A DNA stretch of 64,000 nucleotides from Plectrocnemia conspersa. Its lineage: Eukaryota; Arthropoda; Insecta; Trichoptera; Polycentropodidae. The notes beneath the pieces are model-generated. The model made no database searches. It was not told where the DNA came from and saw only the letters and a program-made list of their open reading frames with translations. How positions within the stretch are numbered: the first letter of the stretch is position 1; each line of letters begins with the position of its first letter. Location of the stretch: NCBI GenBank assembly GCA_009617715.1, contig VTFK01000177.1, positions 496,001 to 560,000 of the forward strand. Direction: 5' to 3'. A program made the translations under genes and the position numbers. Below, in pieces: positions 61,363-64,000 of the stretch.

Positions 61363-63780
61363 GTAAGTTTATTTATTCATATATATGTTATGCGTAATAA
61401 CTGTGTGTATCGTTGGATTTCTTAATCTTTATGTGTAGTCTTTGAAACGATGTTTTAACGGGTGACAAATCTGCTATTAAATATTATCAAAACTACAACA
61501 CAGACCTGCAGCAATGACGTCAATTTATAGAACATATAATGATATAAAACAAATCCATACTTTTCAGTTTCATTTATTTTTCAGCACTGGCTAATCATAA
61601 AATCACGCATATTTTCCAAAGAAGTTTAAAGGTTAGTTAACTTAGTTTTATTAAAAATAAATAAATTTTGCAATCGAATAAATAAACAACGAGCTTTGTG
61701 ATTATATATCGAATGGAAAATTGTACAGTTGAAAATATACAATTCACATTGAAAGAAAATATGTGGAGTTTTCTTCAGCTTGTAAGAAGATCATAATGCA
61801 ATATTTTTATGCTAATGAGAGTTATAAGACGTAATATTTGTGACAGCTTATGTTGCTAGATTAGTGTCACTTAACATATTTTAGCGTCGAGTTTTTGGAT
61901 GAGGAGAATTTATTCCGACTAGTACGCCCCTGGTTAAAAATTGCATCTTTTACGTTAATTTTTATTATATTATTTGCCTATAGTGACGGTATTCTTAGAG
62001 GTGATTAGCCATAATGACGCAGTGGTCAAAAATAATTATATTGTCTAGCCATAAAAATTAGTTCTTTGATTTGTTTGTCTTGATTAGTGTGTCAATTGAC
62101 ATTACATGACTCGATCATAGCTTATTACTTTAAAACACCTAGACTGCGTATGTTCAATAGAATTTTTAATAAATTCTGTAATGTAACAGAAATGACCGCG
62201 GCCTTTTTTATGATAGGGATGGCTGGCGAAATATAATCAAAAGCAGACATATTTTATCAATATAGTGAGAAATTTTAGATTTTTTTAAATATGACTTATG
62301 ATTTTGATTGACAGCAGCGGATCTCAGTATAAAATGAGGATGAAGCAAAGCCCTTTTCGGAAAATCGGAGTATTTGCATGTATCTTGTATTTAATAAAAT
62401 AATAACTCAAAGCATGCGTATGATCAAATATAGGCATTCATATATTATATTAAAATCAGGCACGTATGGTGAGATACATTCCCTTTCTCTAGCTCGCGTG
62501 TTAAGTGACGAGAGTGAGTGAGAAGAAGTGGGCGTGCGGAACGCATGTAATGCACGCTCTTATCTCTCACTCACTCTCGTCATTTAACACATGAATGAGC
62601 GAAAGGGAATGTATCTCAATAAATGTAATAATTTTAATGACATTATTTTATTTTATTTTAGTTTTGTTGCATCAACTGATACGATAAACATAATATTTTG
62701 TTTTTCATCTTATATTTTATTCACTGATTTTTAAAATCATCTTTTCTTCATACTGATTCATCACCCATTTAAAGGTAAGAAAACAAAAATAGTCAATTTA
62801 ATCTATCACTTAAAATTATTAAATTGCTGCACTTTTTTAATTTAGAACATTTTGTAATGAATTAGTTAAAGTTTTGGCGTGAGCAATGGTAGAAGCATAT
62901 GGTGGATGCCTAATAAAAATATTATTATTTTATTTCTGTTGTAACATATTCATCGTTCTAGAGTTATTGCTCAGAAATTATTATGAAATGTGCTTCATCG
63001 CACATAAGTGATCATTTAAGCAAACTAGAGATACCACCAGCATATTTAAAAAACACGCAGTAAAGCTTTCAAGATGTTGGAATTTGAATTACGCGCATTG
63101 TGCGCAGTACTATTAAGCATTTTTTTTTGATCTTGCTGTTAAAAATGCAACTTACTCACTTTTAATAGAGAAGGTTTAAAGTTGTTTCTCAGACACATGA
63201 GAGAAAATAAATAATAATTATTATTATTTTCTACAAAGCTCTTACAAGCTATACTAAGAAATGACTTTCTCGAGTAGCATTGTTGATTGTACTTGAATTA
63301 CACTTCTTCTGGATATTCTGGAAAATTTTTTTTGTCTGTCACCTAATTACCAGCGCTTGTACTCACAAGAAGTGTATAAAAAACAGATGTAAAGGCCCTC
63401 ACCCGCCGACCCATTAGTGACCTGTAGCTGTAACATCCTGTTGACTTCGCATAGTTAGTTGTGCGCTAATGAATTGCTCCACCTCCGTTTTTGACCTAAG
63501 CTGTCACGATCGACGACTGCAGCTGGGTTCCCAGTAGCGATTAGAGTTGATGGTCTTTCGGCATCAATAACAGGTGCATTGAAAAACTTTATAATAGGAA
63601 CAGCTGTTCAATTTTTTATTAGTGTTGATTTGTTTTCATATAGGTACTCGCAGTTGGTAGATATATTGTGGTTTAGCCTTTAATGTTATTATTATAAATA
63701 TATTTTATTGTGCACCATGCATTCTGATTTCTCGATGATTTTAATTTATCGAGAATTCAGAATGTTCTCGACAGTCAAGT
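61363..63780. other. Non-coding region downstream of gene 3
   Basis: No finger exon or other gene was found. A palindromic element at 62470-62618 is listed separately. The short run near 62985-63060 (KCASSHISDHLSKLE-like translation) has no clear family. Confidence 0.45.
62470..62618. mobile_element. 149-bp palindromic MITE-like element
   Basis: TGAGATACATTCCCTTTCTC at the left is the near-exact complement of the right end, which reads GCGAAAGGGAATGTATCTCA. The arms extend about 54 bases, including GACGAGAGTGAGTGAGA against TCTCACTCACTCTCGTC, with few mismatches. The centre is short. Related single-arm patches occur near 42394 and perhaps 38572. No clear target duplication was seen. Confidence 0.7.
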
Positions 63781-63784
63781 AGTC

Positions 63785-64000
63785 CTTAGAATTCGTCGGG
63801 CCATTAAATAATCTGCGAATAATTTCTTTCCCCATTTTACATATTTCTGCTTTTGAAAAATAACTAAAGATGTCATTTTTTTAATTGGCGAAAAATTTTG
63901 GATTTTGCAAATATTGAATTAATAACATCAATATCTGGTTTCTTTGATTAAATCATTTTTCTTTAATTGCCCGTTGAAATTCCGAGCTTAGCTTTCGAGC
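63785..64000 (-). repeat. Truncated third copy of the unnamed transposon repeat
   Basis: The run AATCTGCGAATAATTTCTTT followed by CCCCATTTTA matches 32262-32290 and continues alike to the window end, with substitutions. In the 32 kb copy this continues to a terminal inverted repeat about 120 bases further, so the end of this copy should lie just outside the window. Confidence 0.65.

Noticed and set aside
1..64000. CRISPR arrays, operons, ribosome binding sites, rRNA or tRNA genes
   Set aside because: The window is eukaryotic with spliced genes; no regularly spaced direct repeats of CRISPR type and no cloverleaf or rRNA segments were recognised by eye.

Overview
This is an AT-rich animal nuclear window, almost certainly from an insect. 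Genes are split into many short exons with GT/AG introns. The gene set includes arthropod-type ZAD zinc-finger genes, a modular immune serine protease with LDLa, sushi and 'wonton'-like modules, and a Fusilli-like C-terminus. The protease resembles moth HP14 and fly/beetle ModSP/MSP, so a holometabolous insect, perhaps a lepidopteran, is my best guess. Nothing in the window fixes the order. All exon models were built by hand from open frames, splice sites, phase and family knowledge.

Layout. 1-9.3 kb: long AT-rich non-coding DNA with an unusual interspersed repeat, then the last two exons and 3'UTR of a probable Fusilli/ESRP-type RNA-binding protein (+). 11.1-15.3 kb: an LDLa-less, catalytically dead paralogue of the modular protease (+). 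15.3-23.4 kb: gene-poor, transposon-rich, including a PIF/Harbinger-like element. 23.5-36.0 kb: the intact modular serine protease (+), with large introns loaded with nested transposons. 36.3-38.5 kb: LINE remains in opposite orientations. 39.3-45.4 kb: TTF2/lodestar SNF2 ATPase (+). 45.5-47.2 kb: TAF7 (-), tail-to-tail with TTF2. 48.9-50.9 kb: ZAD-C2H2 gene (-). 53.0-55.0 kb: C2H2 gene with 13 finger units (-). 56.5-61.4 kb: a third, ZAD-containing gene (+), paralogous to the first, with a frameshift and no finger array found. 61.4-64 kb: non-coding DNA and repeats.

The most interesting system is the tandem protease pair. The downstream copy looks like a complete initiator protease of the Toll/prophenoloxidase cascade. 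The upstream copy keeps the signal peptide, sushi, wonton and protease-fold exons with matching phases. It has lost all LDLa exons, the catalytic His (now Ser), the activation N-terminus and the Gly-Trp-Gly motif. That pattern suggests a secreted decoy or regulator rather than random decay, because every reading frame is intact. The remaining genes (TTF2, TAF7, zinc-finger proteins) are nuclear and unrelated to the protease pair. Much of the rest is a mosaic of fragments of jockey/CR1-like LINEs, hAT, PIF/Harbinger, piggyBac-like and mariner-like elements.
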